A stretch of 64,000 nt of DNA from Thermoguttaceae bacterium. GTDB lineage: Bacteria > Planctomycetota > Planctomycetia > Pirellulales > Thermoguttaceae. Numbering within the stretch: position 1 is the first letter of the stretch; each line of letters opens with the position of its first letter. Location of the stretch: contig JAFRXD010000057.1 of the NCBI GenBank assembly GCA_017441605.1, positions 1 through 64,000 of the forward strand, in the 5' to 3' direction. Made by a program: the position numbers and the translations under genes. The notes beneath the pieces are model-generated. The model had not been told where the DNA came from. It searched no databases and saw only the letters and a list, made by a program, of their open reading frames with translations. Of this stretch, positions 18,535-27,250 are shown piece by piece.

Positions 18535-18578
18535 TTAACTATTCGAGAAATAGCGACGAGAAAACCGGGCGACTCGCG

Positions 18579-20144
18579 CTAGTAAGACAAGTCGGGAAAA
18601 TCGAGAGAAGGCGCGTCCGAGGCGGGATCGCTCGGAAAATCGGAATCGTCGCTCAACGGGTCGAAGAGCGGATCGGGGGCGGTCGGCGCGGGCGTTTGGA
18701 CGACCGGAGGCGCGACGGCGCTTGAGCTTTGCGCGGGATATTTCGACGCGACCGGAGGCGCGAGCGCCCCGGTTCCCGCGGTTTGCGAAGGATAATCGGA
18801 CGCGACGGGAGGCGCGAACTTCGGGGCGCGCTCGACGGCGTAAGACGTTTGCGGAACGCTCTCTTGGCGCTCCGCGGCGGGAGCGCTCGAGGCGGGCGCG
18901 GGATCGGGAGGCAACGCGACGATGCGGGTTTCGCCGCTCAATTTGGAACCGGACGTCGATTCGGGAACGACCCGATACGAGTCGAGCGTCGGCTTCTCGT
19001 TGGCGACCTCGTCGTCGCTCGGGAACGGAACGACTCCGGCCCCGGATTCGACCGGAGCGCTATAAGTGGGCGCGGGGGGAACGGGAGTCGTCTTGTACCG
19101 CGTCGCGTCGACCGTGTTCGAGCCTTGTAAGGAGGGATTATCGGGAGCGATCGGAGCCGCCTGGGCGCTCGCGGCGGGGGCCGGGCTTTCAACCGGCGGT
19201 TCCGACGAAGGACTCGGCGAGCTTGGGGTCGCGGGCGCGACAGGGGTCGTTCCGGTCCCCGAAAGATCGACCGTTCGCGAGCCGACGTCGGTCGGAGGCT
19301 CGAACGCCATTAGTTTGCCCTCGTCGTTGATTACCGGATCCGCGAGATCTACCTCGAAGGTCGTTTCCGCGACGGGGCAATAGATTTCCAGTTTCCTCGG
19401 CAGAACGACGCCCTCGTCTTCCAAATACTGATGTTCTTTGCACTTAACGGTAACGACGGTTCGTCCGTCGGGAGCTTGGACGTCTTGACGATAGATCGCG
19501 GCGGTGAGCGGTTTAAAGCAGATTCGCTCGGTGTAAACGCCGTCGGGACGGGGACGTTTCACCCTAATAAAGTAGTTCCCGTCGTCGATCGGGCGAGGCC
19601 CGTCAACGACGTCGTTTTCGTTAACGCGAACGTACCCGAGCGCCTCGGGAAACCAAGAGGGATCGACCGGAAACGCCTCGGAAAGGTAGCTGTCTCGGAA
19701 TCGGTCGTTCGCGCAGGTGTAGACTTTGTCGTCGCCCCCCAATTTGTTCCAGAACCAGAACGTTTGCCCGTCCGTGCCGCAGTCGATCACGCGACCGCCC
19801 ATTAGGGACGACGAGCCGACGAGGCGGAATTTGTCCTCGCGCAAAAAGCTAATCGAGCAGTTGGCCGTGCCGGGCTCGTCGCGAACCCCGACCCGACCGT
19901 TCGAAACGCGAATCGATCGGATTTTTTCCGTGTTCGCGTTGACCGCTTGAATGAAATCGGTCGAAGAGGGATTTTCCCCGATGACCTTGGGCAAATTCGC
20001 TTTCGGGGTCGAGGAACAACCGAGAGAAAGCGAAAAGAGCGCGATAAAAAGCGCGAGCGCGAACCAAGAGCGCGACCGAAGGACCTCCCGTCCGAAAAGG
20101 GTCGTCGCTCGTCGCTCGCCGGTTCGATAATCTAACGCGGGCAT
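18579..20144 (-). CDS. LolA/LolB-like lipoprotein with Pro/Ser/Ala-rich tail
   Basis: A 521-residue predicted lipoprotein: a basic N-terminus, a hydrophobic stretch, and lipobox SLGC (Cys43). Residues about 55-280 look like a beta-rich LolA/LolB-type fold, with NTEKIRSIRVSNGRVGV, KFRLVGSSSLMGGRVIDCG, TFWFWNKLGG and LPRKLEIYCPVAE. This fold carries lipoproteins or lipids across the periplasm. The C-terminal 230 residues are low-complexity Pro/Ser/Ala/Val with repeats such as APPVASKYPAQ and APPVASDYPSQ. A role in outer-membrane lipoprotein handling is inferred from fold resemblance only. It is probably transcribed alone. Confidence 0.75.
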   Translation of the reverse strand: MPALDYRTGERRATTLFGREVLRSRSWFALALFIALFSLSLGCSSTPKANLPKVIGENPSSTDFIQAVNANTEKIRSIRVSNGRVGVRDEPGTANCSISFLREDKFRLVGSSSLMGGRVIDCGTDGQTFWFWNKLGGDDKVYTCANDRFRDSYLSEAFPVDPSWFPEALGYVRVNENDVVDGPRPIDDGNYFIRVKRPRPDGVYTERICFKPLTAAIYRQDVQAPDGRTVVTVKCKEHQYLEDEGVVLPRKLEIYCPVAETTFEVDLADPVINDEGKLMAFEPPTDVGSRTVDLSGTGTTPVAPATPSSPSPSSEPPVESPAPAASAQAAPIAPDNPSLQGSNTVDATRYKTTPVPPAPTYSAPVESGAGVVPFPSDDEVANEKPTLDSYRVVPESTSGSKLSGETRIVALPPDPAPASSAPAAERQESVPQTSYAVERAPKFAPPVASDYPSQTAGTGALAPPVASKYPAQSSSAVAPPVVQTPAPTAPDPLFDPLSDDSDFPSDPASDAPSLDFPDLSY

Positions 20145-20289
20145 TGGACGTTGGACTCTGAAAAGCGTGCGTAACGAAGCGCCCCCGCGCCGACGATCTC
20201 CGCGTCGACGCGCCTCGCCGTCCCGACAAGTCGAGGCGCTTCGGGAACTATAGCGTTTTTCGAGACCGCGCTCAAGAGCGATTCGGGAG

Positions 20290-20997
20290 CTATCTCCCCA
20301 AAGTCGCCCTCGCGGCGCTCGCGGCGGCTTCGGCGATTTCCGAATAGTCGAACGCCAAGAAGGTCGCGTCGAGCCGAGCCTGCGGGTCGATAGCGGACGG
20401 CTCGCGCCGCGGGCGCTCCGGCTCCGGTTCGGGCTCCTCGTCGCGCGCGGTTTCCGGAAGCGCGGCGCTGGGATCTTCGATCAGCTCGATTAGTCGCGCT
20501 TGGACTTCCTCGATTCGCTCCGGGGACATTTCGACGACCGGAACCGAGTACCCGATCTCGTTTCTTGGAGAATAGACGTAGATCGAATCGGCGTTTTCCG
20601 ATGCGGAGCGGAACGTCGCGTTTTCGTCGTAGTCAAAGCGCAAGACGCGTCGGCGCGCGAGCAGGAGCGCGAGAACGTACCGCAGCGCGGCTTGGTCGGG
20701 CTTGTCGGCAAGCGAGACGAAAAGCGCGGTCAGCGCCTCGTTTGGCGCGAGCTTAGGCTTGTTCGCGGCGTCCTCGTCTCGAACGATCGTCGACCATCGC
20801 GCGAGCACGTTTTTCGGTCGAGATCCGGACCGCCAAGCGGCGGCGCAAACGTCGCGGCGCTTAACGGCTCCGTCCTCTTCGTAGAGGGTCGAATAGATCT
20901 TTTCGCCCGGGACGAAAGGTCGCCCCGTCTCCGCGCAGCGGCGACTCGGCTTGGGAGAGGCCTCGGGCGCGAAAGAAGTCGTTTCGGAGGAATTCAT
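20290..20997 (-). CDS. Hypothetical protein
   Basis: A 235-residue protein I do not recognise beyond a planctomycete-type conserved hypothetical. The start at 20997 (MNSSETTSF) was chosen because the upstream 54 codons of the frame are Arg/Phe-rich and unlike coding sequence. The N-terminus contains a short CAETGRPFVPGEKIYSTL motif, which resembles a small zinc-ribbon or start of a UBP-like segment with Cys residues (CAETG, DVCAAAW). A helical middle (LTALFVSLADKPDQAALRYVLALLLARRR) and an acidic, Pro/Glu-rich linker follow. No export signal was seen. It lies divergently from tRNA-Leu. Confidence 0.65.
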   Translation of the reverse strand: MNSSETTSFAPEASPKPSRRCAETGRPFVPGEKIYSTLYEEDGAVKRRDVCAAAWRSGSRPKNVLARWSTIVRDEDAANKPKLAPNEALTALFVSLADKPDQAALRYVLALLLARRRVLRFDYDENATFRSASENADSIYVYSPRNEIGYSVPVVEMSPERIEEVQARLIELIEDPSAALPETARDEEPEPEPERPRREPSAIDPQARLDATFLAFDYSEIAEAAASAARATLGR

Positions 20998-21131
20998 TTT
21001 GGTTCTTCGTCCTCGTAAAAAAGACGCGCGACAACGCGTCGCGCCGAGGCGATCATAACCATCTTTCACGGTCGAGCGCAAGAGCAAATCGCCGAACGGA
21101 CAAAATTGGCGAAATTTTGGGCAATACCCCC

Positions 21132-21159
21132 TTGCGAAAAACCGAGCGTCGAGTATCAT
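21132..21159 (+). promoter_or_regulatory. tRNA-Leu promoter
   Basis: TTGCGA (21132-21137), 16-nt spacer, TATCAT (21154-21159), 33 nt before the mature tRNA 5' end. Confidence 0.55.
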
Positions 21160-21192
21160 AAACAGCAGTCGCGGGAAATTGCGACGACGCTC

Positions 21193-21276
21193 GCCGGACT
21201 GGCGGAATAGGCAGACGCGATGGATTCAAAATCCATTGCCCGCAAGGGCGTCCCGGTTCGACTCCGGGGTTCGGTA
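21193..21276 (+). tRNA. tRNA-Leu (anticodon CAA)
   Basis: An 84-nt cloverleaf with a long class II variable arm. The acceptor stem pairs GCCGGAC with GTTCGGT (two G.U pairs). The anticodon loop is TTCAAAA, giving CAA, which reads UUG leucine codons. The T arm is cccgg-ttcgact-ccggg. The discriminator is A, and CCA is not encoded (ctt follows). A terminator lies directly downstream. Confidence 0.95.
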
Positions 21277-21280
21277 CTTT

Positions 21281-21315
21281 AACCCGGCGCGGTTTCGCGT
21301 CGGGTTTTTTCTTTT
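21281..21315 (+). terminator. Terminator of tRNA-Leu
   Basis: 11-bp stem with one G.U pair (aacccggcgcg / cgcgtcgggtt), 4-nt loop gttt, then ttttcttttc. It starts 4 nt after the tRNA. Confidence 0.85.
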
Positions 21316-21380
21316 CTTGGGATTTCTTGGGAAAAACGCGATTCGCTCTTTTCGAGACTCGATTTTTTTTGAAACGGCGC

Positions 21381-21386
21381 TATAAT
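21381..21386 (+). promoter_or_regulatory. -10 box upstream of dapA
   Basis: A TATAAT hexamer 63 nt before the dapA start; no good -35 hexamer is visible at standard spacing. Confidence 0.4.
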
Positions 21387-21449
21387 GTCGGCGAGTCGCG
21401 CGCGAACGAAAGCGCGATCAAAGCGGTTCATTTTTGCGAAAGGACGGCG

Positions 21450-22346
21450 ATGAAAACTAGGGCGGACGATTTTTCCGGCTTGACCGTTGCGATGATAACC
21501 CCTTTTAAGGGAGACAAAATCGACTTCGACGCGCTCGAGGAACAAATCGAGTTCCAAATCGCGGCGGGAACGACGGCGCTCTCGCCGGTCGGCACGACCG
21601 GGGAATCCCCCACGCTAACGCACGAGGAGCACCGAGCGGTCATCGAGAAGACGGTTCGTTTCGTCGCGGGTCGCGCCAAGGTGCTCGCGGGGGCGGGGTC
21701 CAATAGCACCGCCGAGGCGCTGTCGCTGGCGCGTTTCGCGGAAAAAGCGGGGGCTGACGCGCTGCTCGTCGTCGGGCCGTACTACAACAAACCGACCCAA
21801 GAGGGTATGTACCAACATTTTAAAGCGGTCGCCGAAGCGGTCGGGGTTCCAATCTGCGTCTACAACGTGCCGGGTCGAACCGGGCGCGCGATCGACGTCG
21901 ACACGATCGTCCGGCTCGCCGAGTTTAAAAATATCGCGATGGTCAAAGACGCGACCGGCTCGATGGAGTCGACGTCGGGAATCGTCGCGCGAACCGATCT
22001 CACGGTTCTCTCGGGAGACGACGGGCTCACCCTTCCCTTTATGGCGCTCGGAGCTCGCGGGGTTGTCTCGGTCGTCGGGAACTTCGCGCCGCGCGATCTG
22101 GTCGCCCTTTGCGCCGCGATGAACGCGGGAAAACTCGACGAGGCGCGAGCGCTTCACCAAAAGCTCCTGCCCCTGAGCCAGGGAATTCTCTCCCTCTCGA
22201 CCAACCCGATTCCCGTCAAGAAGGCAATGCAACTGCTGGGTCGCGACTCCGGCGAAATGCGCTTGCCAATGACCGAGCTCGCTCCGGAACCAACCGCGAA
22301 GCTGAGGCAAATGCTCATCGACTACGGTCTGAATCCCGTCGCCTAA
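21450..22346 (+). CDS. dapA: 4-hydroxy-tetrahydrodipicolinate synthase
   Basis: Condenses pyruvate with aspartate semialdehyde in the lysine/diaminopimelate pathway. The start at 21450 (MKTRADDFSG) has an aaagga site 8 nt upstream; the 41 extra codons of the open frame upstream are not conserved-looking. At 298 residues it is of normal length. Motifs: SPVGTTGESPTLTHEE (45-60), Tyr138 in CVYNVPGRTG (136-145) and the Schiff-base Lys166 in AMVKDATG. It heads the run dapA-ruvA-ruvB-panC, with 21- and 25-nt gaps to ruvA and ruvB. Confidence 0.97.
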   Translation: MKTRADDFSGLTVAMITPFKGDKIDFDALEEQIEFQIAAGTTALSPVGTTGESPTLTHEEHRAVIEKTVRFVAGRAKVLAGAGSNSTAEALSLARFAEKAGADALLVVGPYYNKPTQEGMYQHFKAVAEAVGVPICVYNVPGRTGRAIDVDTIVRLAEFKNIAMVKDATGSMESTSGIVARTDLTVLSGDDGLTLPFMALGARGVVSVVGNFAPRDLVALCAAMNAGKLDEARALHQKLLPLSQGILSLSTNPIPVKKAMQLLGRDSGEMRLPMTELAPEPTAKLRQMLIDYGLNPVA

Positions 22347-22367
22347 CGCTATCGCGAGGAATCGGTT

Positions 22368-22997
22368 ATGATCGTCAAAATTACCGGAAAACTAGTCGAG
22401 CTTCAAAACGAGCGCGCGATTATCGAGGCGGGGGCGTTTCAGTACGAGACGCTCGTCCCGGAATTTACGCGTCGGCAATTGCAAAGCGAACTCGGCAAAA
22501 CCGTCTCGCTCCACACGATCGAGTACATCGACGGGAATCCGACCCAAGGACGCTTGACCCCGAGATTGATCGGTTTTTTGACGGAAACGGAGCGCGAATT
22601 TTTCGAGCTGTTCTGCAGCGTCGACGGAGTCGGCTCGAAAAAAGCGCTTCGCGCGATGGTTCGTCCGGTTCGCGAAATCGCGGCGTCGATCGAGGAGCAA
22701 GACGTCAAGTTTCTCTCCCAACTTCCCGGAATCGGTCCGGCGACCGCCGAGCGGATCGTCGCCAAGCTGCGCCGCAAGGTTCCGAAGTTCGCGCTAATGG
22801 TCGCCCGACCGGGCGATCCCGACGGCGCTCCGGAACAAGCGCAAGACGCGGTCGCCGAGACGTTCGAGGCGCTGATCAGTTTGGGGCACTCCGAGGCGGA
22901 GGCGCGACGGTTGATCGATTCGGTTCTCGAAACGAGCAAAAAGAAGTTCAAAGACTCCTCGGAGTTGATTCAAGCCATCTATATGAACAATCGTTGA
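22368..22997 (+). CDS. ruvA: Holliday junction branch migration protein RuvA
   Basis: The 209-residue DNA-binding subunit of the RuvAB branch-migration motor. It has an N-terminal OB fold ([16 protein letters not shown]), two helix-hairpin-helix motifs ([13 protein letters not shown] and [13 protein letters not shown]) and the C-terminal helical domain ([18 protein letters not shown]) that contacts RuvB. It lies 21 nt after dapA and 25 nt before ruvB. Length and motifs are standard. RuvC is not in the window. Confidence 0.97.
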   Translation: MIVKITGKLVELQNERAIIEAGAFQYETLVPEFTRRQLQSELGKTVSLHTIEYIDGNPTQGRLTPRLIGFLTETEREFFELFCSVDGVGSKKALRAMVRPVREIAASIEEQDVKFLSQLPGIGPATAERIVAKLRRKVPKFALMVARPGDPDGAPEQAQDAVAETFEALISLGHSEAEARRLIDSVLETSKKKFKDSSELIQAIYMNNR

Positions 22998-23022
22998 GTC
23001 GAACGAGGGTCAAGGAGGTCCG

Positions 23023-24120
23023 ATGGCCAAACAAGCGATCTATTATTCGAGTCGCGAAACCGACGGCGACGACGGAGATTCTCGCGTCGAGCAAGCGGAA
23101 GCGACCGCCTACTTCGACTCGTTCCGCGATCCCGGACGCGAGTCGCGCGAGGAGGATCTCCTGCTCCGCCCGAAGCGCATGTTCGATATGGTCGGTCAGC
23201 GCGCGGTTTACGACCGAATCGAAATCGCGGTCGAGGCGGCGCGCAAGCGAGGCGAAACGCTCGGGCACATTCTGTTCGACGGTCCCCCGGGCCTGGGAAA
23301 GACGACCTTCGCGACGTGCATTCCTCGCGAGCTCGGGGTCGAGTTCCAAATCGCGAACGGGGCGACGATGCGCGCGCCCAAAGATATCGTTCCGTATCTG
23401 ACGAACGCGCAAGAGGGCTCCGTGCTCTTTATCGACGAAATCCATCGAATGCAGAAGACGGTCGAGGAGTTCCTCTATCCGGCGATGGAGGACTTTAGGA
23501 TCGACGTCGTAATGGGCGAGGGAGTCAACGCGCGCACCCTCAACATCCCGCTCAAACCGTTCACGCTCATCGGCGCGACGACGCGAACCGGCTTGATCTC
23601 CGCGCCGCTCCGCGACCGGTTTCAAATGCATGAGCATCTCGACTTTTACTCCGACGAGGAGTTGACCGAGATCGCCAAGCGCAACGCGGTCAAACTAAAG
23701 TTGGAGCTTGACGAGGAGGGCGCCTACGAAATCGCGAGACGAAGCCGAGGAACCCCGAGACTCGTCAACAACAGACTGCGCTGGGTTCGCGACTACGCGG
23801 ACGCGAAGGCGGACGGGGTCGCGTCGACCTCGGTGGTTCGCGACGCGCTCGAAATGCAGGGAATCGACGAAATAGGGCTCGACGCGCAAGATCGCAAAGT
23901 CCTCGAAATTATATACAGAGTCTTTCAAGGGGGTCCGGTCGGATTGGACGCGGTGGCGCGCACCCTAAACGTCTCCCCCGACTCGCTCGAAGACGAAGTC
24001 GAGCCGTTCCTGCTGCGGAGCGAGTTACTCGCGAGAACCCCGAGGGGCAGGCGCTTGACTAAAAAGGGGTTCCGACACATCGGGGTCGAGCCGGACTCAA
24101 ACTCTTTCTTCGACTTTTAA
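23023..24120 (+). CDS. ruvB: Holliday junction branch migration ATPase RuvB
   Basis: A 365-residue AAA+ motor that drives branch migration with RuvA. Walker A is GPPGLGKT (87-94), Walker B is VLFIDEIHR, sensor 1 is in LIGATTRTGLISAPLRDRF, and the C-terminal winged helix contains GPVGLDAVARTLN. The N-terminus carries about 40 extra acidic residues before the family core (LRPKRMFDMVGQR). It follows ruvA by 25 nt; an aaggagg site is clear. Confidence 0.97.
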   Translation: MAKQAIYYSSRETDGDDGDSRVEQAEATAYFDSFRDPGRESREEDLLLRPKRMFDMVGQRAVYDRIEIAVEAARKRGETLGHILFDGPPGLGKTTFATCIPRELGVEFQIANGATMRAPKDIVPYLTNAQEGSVLFIDEIHRMQKTVEEFLYPAMEDFRIDVVMGEGVNARTLNIPLKPFTLIGATTRTGLISAPLRDRFQMHEHLDFYSDEELTEIAKRNAVKLKLELDEEGAYEIARRSRGTPRLVNNRLRWVRDYADAKADGVASTSVVRDALEMQGIDEIGLDAQDRKVLEIIYRVFQGGPVGLDAVARTLNVSPDSLEDEVEPFLLRSELLARTPRGRRLTKKGFRHIGVEPDSNSFFDF

Positions 24121-24183
24121 CGCGGGCGACTCGTTTCGAGCCTTTTTCGCGCGACAAAAAACAAGCATTGCGGAGCCTTAACA

Positions 24184-25056
24184 ATGGCGGAAGAAGTTCT
24201 TAAACCGTATCTTGTAACCGATCCCCAAGAGATGAGCGAGCGGCTTGACGCGCTTCGAGCCCAGGGCAAGAAGATCGGGTTGGTGCCGACGATGGGGGCG
24301 CTGCACTTGGGGCATCTCAGCCTCGCGCTCGCGGCGAAAAACGAGTGCGACGTCGTCGTCGTTTCCGACTTCGTGAACCCGACGCAATTTGCGCCGAACG
24401 AGGATTTCGACAAGTATCCCAGAGCGCTCGACGCGGATCTGTCGCTGCTCGCTAAAATCGAGACCGACTTCGTCTTCGCGCCCCCCGCTTCGAAAATGTA
24501 CCCGAGCGGGTTCGACGCGAGCGTCCATGTCGGAGGAGTCTCGAAAATTCTCGAGGGCGCGTTCCGTCCGACGCATTTCGACGGCGTTTGCTTGGTCGTG
24601 CTAAAACTCTTCAACATAACGCGCGCCGACATAGCGTACTTCGGTCAAAAAGACTACCAACAAGTCGCGGTCGTTAAGAAGATGGTCGCGGATCTGAACG
24701 TCCCGACGAAAATCGCGATGCGCCCGATCATTCGAGAGCGCGACGGGCTCGCGATGAGCAGCCGCAACAGTTATATGACGGACGACGAGCGAAAACAAGC
24801 GCTCGTTCTCAGTCGCGCGCTCGACGCGGCGGAGGAATTGATTAAAGCCGGAGAGCGGGAATCGAGCGTCGTTTACGACAAGATGCGCGAGATTATCGCG
24901 ACCGCTCCCGACGCGAAGATCGACTATATTCGAATCGCGGATCCCGATTCGCTACTGGAAATGGATCGAATCGCGGGAAACGTCGTTATTCTAGAAGCGG
25001 TTCGAATCGGAGCGACGCGCTTAATCGACAACAAACTAATCGAGCGCAAGAGCTAG
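24184..25056 (+). CDS. panC: Pantothenate synthetase
   Basis: Joins pantoate and beta-alanine using ATP, the last step of pantothenate synthesis. At 290 residues it has normal length. The family signatures are VPTMGALHLGHLSL (the HIGH-like ATP-binding loop), VSDFVNPTQF, YFGQKDYQQVAVVKKM and RERDGLAMSSRNSYM (the KMSK-like loop). It lies 63 nt after ruvB and may share the dapA transcript. PanB and PanD are not in the window. Confidence 0.97.
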   Translation: MAEEVLKPYLVTDPQEMSERLDALRAQGKKIGLVPTMGALHLGHLSLALAAKNECDVVVVSDFVNPTQFAPNEDFDKYPRALDADLSLLAKIETDFVFAPPASKMYPSGFDASVHVGGVSKILEGAFRPTHFDGVCLVVLKLFNITRADIAYFGQKDYQQVAVVKKMVADLNVPTKIAMRPIIRERDGLAMSSRNSYMTDDERKQALVLSRALDAAEELIKAGERESSVVYDKMREIIATAPDAKIDYIRIADPDSLLEMDRIAGNVVILEAVRIGATRLIDNKLIERKS

Positions 25057-25140
25057 CGCGTTTCTCAAAAGGGCGAGCCAACGCGAGAACCAGAATCGTC
25101 GCGTCGGCTCCAATTCGTCTCGCCGCGATTCAAAGCGCGG

Positions 25141-25174
25141 CGCGAGGGTCAATTAGACGCGAGGGTCAATTAGA
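25141..25174. repeat. 17-bp perfect tandem duplication at a stop codon
   Basis: cgcgagggtcaattaga occurs twice back to back (25141-25157, 25158-25174). The right copy contains the stop codon of the VOC-family gene; the left copy keeps a spare one. Confidence 0.8.
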
Positions 25175-25493
25175 ATCGTTGCATCAGTTCGATTCCAAGC
25201 CCGTCGTATTCGACGAAGGCGCATTTGAGCCCGGGGGCGGCGTCGAACGGTTCGACGAGGACTTTGAGCCCCTTCATCGCCTCTTCTAGATCGTCGCACT
25301 CGTAAGCGACGTGGGCTCGTTTCTGAAGGATCTCGGGGAACGGGCTTCCCTCTTCAAAGTTCAACCACTCGACGGCGTAGGGCTCGTCGTTGAAGTCGTT
25401 GATGCGGACTTTGCACGCTTCCAAGTAAATCGGCAGTTCGCGATCGTCGCAGGGGATTCCAATATGGCTGAAACGCAGACCGGGTTTTAGCAT
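25170..25493 (-). CDS. VOC (glyoxalase/dioxygenase-like) family protein
   Basis: A 107-residue small protein of the vicinal-oxygen-chelate type, made of the betaalphabetabetabeta unit pair: RFSHIGIPCDD at the N-terminus (metal-ligand His in SHIGIP), AHVAYECDDLEEAMKGL in the middle, and AFVEYDGLGIELMQRF at the end (Glu of GIELMQ as a typical metal ligand). The start at 25493 (MLKPGLRF) excludes 37 Arg-rich upstream codons. The reaction and substrate are unknown. It is a standalone gene placed tail-to-tail with panC. Similar planctomycete proteins are simply called VOC family. Confidence 0.75.
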   Translation of the reverse strand: MLKPGLRFSHIGIPCDDRELPIYLEACKVRINDFNDEPYAVEWLNFEEGSPFPEILQKRAHVAYECDDLEEAMKGLKVLVEPFDAAPGLKCAFVEYDGLGIELMQRF

Positions 25494-25651
25494 CGCAATT
25501 CTCTTTCTCGCAAGTAATAAAAAGGCGACCCGCCGCCGACGCCAAATAGGGCGCTCGCGGCGGGACGTTTCCAAACGGAGCGTCGAAATCGGGCGACTCC
25601 TCAATCGGGAGGGGTCGCCCCTCGGCTCGCGGTCGCGCTAGACGCGCTCAA

Positions 25652-26359
25652 TTACGGATGGGCGACGGGGTTGGTGAACTTGAGCCCGTCCATACTGTGG
25701 TAGCACGCGTACTCGGTAACGATGGCGCCGTCGTTTCCGGCGATCATGAAGTGAGGCGCGGCGACTTCGCCAAGTCGGTCTTGATCGCCGACTTGCATGA
25801 ACTTGAATTGGTAGCAGTTGATCGCTTTCGCTTCAAGCTGGCTCTTGGGAATGAGCGCGAGGGCTTGCGGATCGTTGGGATTTCCGCCTTTCGAGAAATT
25901 GAAGATGCTGCCGTAGCGAACTTGCCAAGACTCGTGTTTCGCCGGGAGCCCTTCGGCGGCTTCGTGACGGTGTTCGGGGATCATTTGCCCGGGAAGGAGG
26001 TAGATGTCGTGCCCGAAATAACGGAATTCTTTATCGTTAAAGAAGAAGATACCGCCCATGCCGACGTGTTCGAAATCGCCGAGGCCAAAGTCGGCGACCC
26101 AGAAATTCGGGTTGGCGCGAAGGGAGTCCGCGAGGGAGTAACCCATCTTGGCGAACATATCGTAGTAGGCTTCGAACGCCTTGTCCTGCTGGAAAACTCC
26201 GTCCTTGTAATAATCTTTATTGGTGTACTTCATAGGGCTCTCAACTTTCGATTCGGTTTCCAAAGCGACGGGTTTCGCGACGGACTCGTCGGCAAAACTC
26301 GCAAAACCAAGACCGGCGACGCCGCCGACCATCGCTTTTAACGCGTCTCTTCTGCGCAT
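25652..26359 (-). CDS. Tat-exported cupin-like protein (possible sugar isomerase-like)
   Basis: A 235-residue protein with a twin-arginine type leader (MRRRDALKAMVGGVAGLGFA), so it is probably exported folded. The start at 26359 was chosen because the leader begins there. The core has a probable cupin metal site: PEHRHEAAEGLPAKHESWQVRYG supplies two His, a Glu and a further His, followed by a second cupin-like segment (AAPHFMIAGNDGAIVTEYACYH). This pattern resembles D-lyxose ketol-isomerase-type cupins, but the resemblance is weak. It is exported, unlike those isomerases. No neighbour clarifies its role. Confidence 0.65.
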   Translation of the reverse strand: MRRRDALKAMVGGVAGLGFASFADESVAKPVALETESKVESPMKYTNKDYYKDGVFQQDKAFEAYYDMFAKMGYSLADSLRANPNFWVADFGLGDFEHVGMGGIFFFNDKEFRYFGHDIYLLPGQMIPEHRHEAAEGLPAKHESWQVRYGSIFNFSKGGNPNDPQALALIPKSQLEAKAINCYQFKFMQVGDQDRLGEVAAPHFMIAGNDGAIVTEYACYHSMDGLKFTNPVAHP

Positions 26360-26617
26360 TGACACAACTCCTCGCCGCGTCGACTCGACTCCAAAGGAGG
26401 GAGGACGACGCGGCATAGCTCTCGTTTCGCTCGCGTATTCTTAACGGCGCCGCGAACGGTTCGCCGACCGCGTTGACGCCGGGACGCCAAGGCGCTATAC
26501 TTGCGTCGCGCGGCGCGAACGAGGGGGAAACGCCCCCGGAGTTAAGTATATTGCGCTCGATTCTCGTTTGCAAGCGCTTTTTAGATTTTTCCCGACGTTT
26601 TTATTTTTTTCGATAAA

Positions 26618-26977
26618 ATGACGCCGCCAAAACAAAACTCGCCCTCCGACATAAGCGCCTCCGAAATCGCGGAGGAGCTCGGTTCCCTCCAACTTGAAAA
26701 ACGCCCCGAAGGGGTTCTTCTCCCAATCAAAGCGAAACCGGGCGCCGGGCGCAACGAAATACGCGGCGTTCAGGACGGCGCGCTCAAAGCCGCGGTAACG
26801 CAAGTTCCCGAAAAAGGGAAAGCGAACAAGGCGATTCTCGAGCTTCTCGCCAAGACCCTGAAACTCCGAAAATCCCAAATCTCGCTCGTCTCGGGCGACG
26901 CGGCGAGCCAAAAGGTTTTTCTCGTTTCGGAAATCGACGTGGACGAATTGCGCGCCAAGATAGCCGACGCGCTGTGA
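26618..26977 (+). CDS. DUF167 (YggU) family protein
   Basis: A 119-residue conserved protein of unknown function. The domain (residues about 30-105) matches the YggU/DUF167 family: LLPIKAKPGAGRNEIRGV, then ALKAAVTQVPEKGKANKAIL, then KSQISLVSGDAASQKVFLV. The N-terminal 25 residues are an extra polar segment. There is no visible Shine-Dalgarno sequence; an A/T-rich run lies directly before the ATG, so the transcript may be leaderless. It is unlinked to its neighbours. Confidence 0.9.
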   Translation: MTPPKQNSPSDISASEIAEELGSLQLEKRPEGVLLPIKAKPGAGRNEIRGVQDGALKAAVTQVPEKGKANKAILELLAKTLKLRKSQISLVSGDAASQKVFLVSEIDVDELRAKIADAL

Positions 26978-27092
26978 GTCGCGACAATTCCTCTTTTCGC
27001 TACAAACCGTCGAGAACGATTTAAAAATAAGTAAAATAGAGAAAATACAAAGATTGTTTTTGTTCGCGACTTTTCATCGAGGAATTCCTTGT

Positions 27093-27098
27093 TATAAT
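27093..27098 (+). promoter_or_regulatory. -10 box upstream of the LRR lipoprotein gene
   Basis: TATAAT, about 150 nt before the LRR gene start, in an AT-rich stretch (27000-27110) after the DUF167 gene. No consensus -35 at 16-18 nt, so the promoter call is tentative. Confidence 0.4.
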
Positions 27099-27250
27099 CT
27101 AGAGAGCCGTTCGAGTTTTTTGTCGGAGCGCGCGAAATGGCGCGGCGCAAAAGGCTCGAGCGCCCAACCGATCACAACGGCGCGAGCCGCGAACCGAGCG
27201 TCTTCGCGGTGGACGAATCGCGCGTCGGCATATTAGGAGCATTGAGCGAT

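Noticed and set aside
22109-23401. 430-codon frame spanning dapA, ruvA and ruvB
   Set aside because: It is out of frame with three confident genes and consists mainly of Arg/Ser.
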